28,350 bases of DNA from Chara braunii (lineage: Eukaryota > Streptophyta > Charophyceae > Charales > Characeae), in NCBI GenBank assembly GCA_003427395.1, contig BFEA01000185.1:1930282-1958631 (forward strand). Direction: 5' to 3'. Numbering within the stretch: position 1 is the first letter of the stretch; each line of letters begins with the position of its first letter. The translations under genes were made by a program, and so were the position numbers. The notes under the pieces were generated by a model. The model saw nothing but the letters and a program-made list of their open reading frames with translations. It was not told the DNA's origin and did no database searches. Below, piece by piece: positions 28,233 to 28,350 of the stretch.

Positions 28233-28297
28233 ATGCATGATGTATCATAGAAAAAAAATGTCGTCTTTCATCTCACAACGGCAAAAAACGTTCGACA

Positions 28298-28298
<1 letters not shown>

Positions 28299-28350
<52 letters not shown>
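28299..28350. repeat. (CT)n microsatellite at the window end
   Basis: CT units run to the last base; the window probably stops at a contig end caused by this repeat. Confidence 0.95.

Overview
This looks like repeat-rich nuclear DNA from a eukaryote, most likely a streptophyte (green plant or charophyte alga); a Chara-like genome is my best guess, not a proof. The reasons are: no prokaryote-style gene packing; many long microsatellites and poly(A)/poly(T) tracts; a LINE remnant with a plant-type zf-RVT domain; fragments of eukaryotic, plant-like 18S rRNA; and a Penelope-like retroelement whose GIY-YIG nuclease lies N-terminal to the reverse transcriptase, an architecture known from green algae and protists. 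No intact host gene is visible. Ns mark a draft assembly (42 Ns at 14910-14951; single Ns at 10560, 20656 and 26646).

Layout. 1-66 is an imperfect palindrome at the window edge. 235-411 is the decayed 3' end of a LINE. 685-1340 (+) and 7440-8886 (-) hold copies of one GC-rich dispersed repeat family, partly tandemly duplicated. 2070-5850 has no convincing gene. 5856-13540 holds at least six copies of a short SINE-like or LINE-tail-like unit, two foldback hairpins that share a loop but not their arms, and a LINE C-terminal pseudogene (11345-13318, +) broken into three frames. 13544-13933 is a MITE-like element with terminal inverted repeats and a possible 6-bp target duplication. 14622-14876 is an unrecognised coding-like tail.

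15666-20262 (-) is the main element: a decayed Penelope-like retrotransposon. Reading 20262 to 15666 it has a proline-rich and coiled-coil part, an acidic stretch, a GIY-YIG nuclease (18531-18172), and an RT with recognisable motifs A, B, C and E (16866-16018), interrupted by several stops and frameshifts. 21029-22062 looks like a solo LTR, with a TATA run, a pol III-like A/B-box unit, three 70-bp minisatellite repeats and a PBS-like 3' flank. 22852-23030 and 24053-24320 are two related, diverged copies of the 3' part of 18S rRNA, separated by (TG)n/(GA)n-rich repeats. 24386-24553 (-) may be an old exon.

26078-27075 carries an unexplained chain of at least a dozen short stem-loops. 27340-28232 changes character (CpG-rich, with a TATA-like box) and ends in an open frame with a DCGVYVC motif, like the C-terminal end of a C48/Ulp1-type cysteine peptidase. 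The window closes in a (CT)n run.

The parts do not form one pathway. They read as layers of mobile elements at different stages of decay, with possible functional DNA only near the right end.
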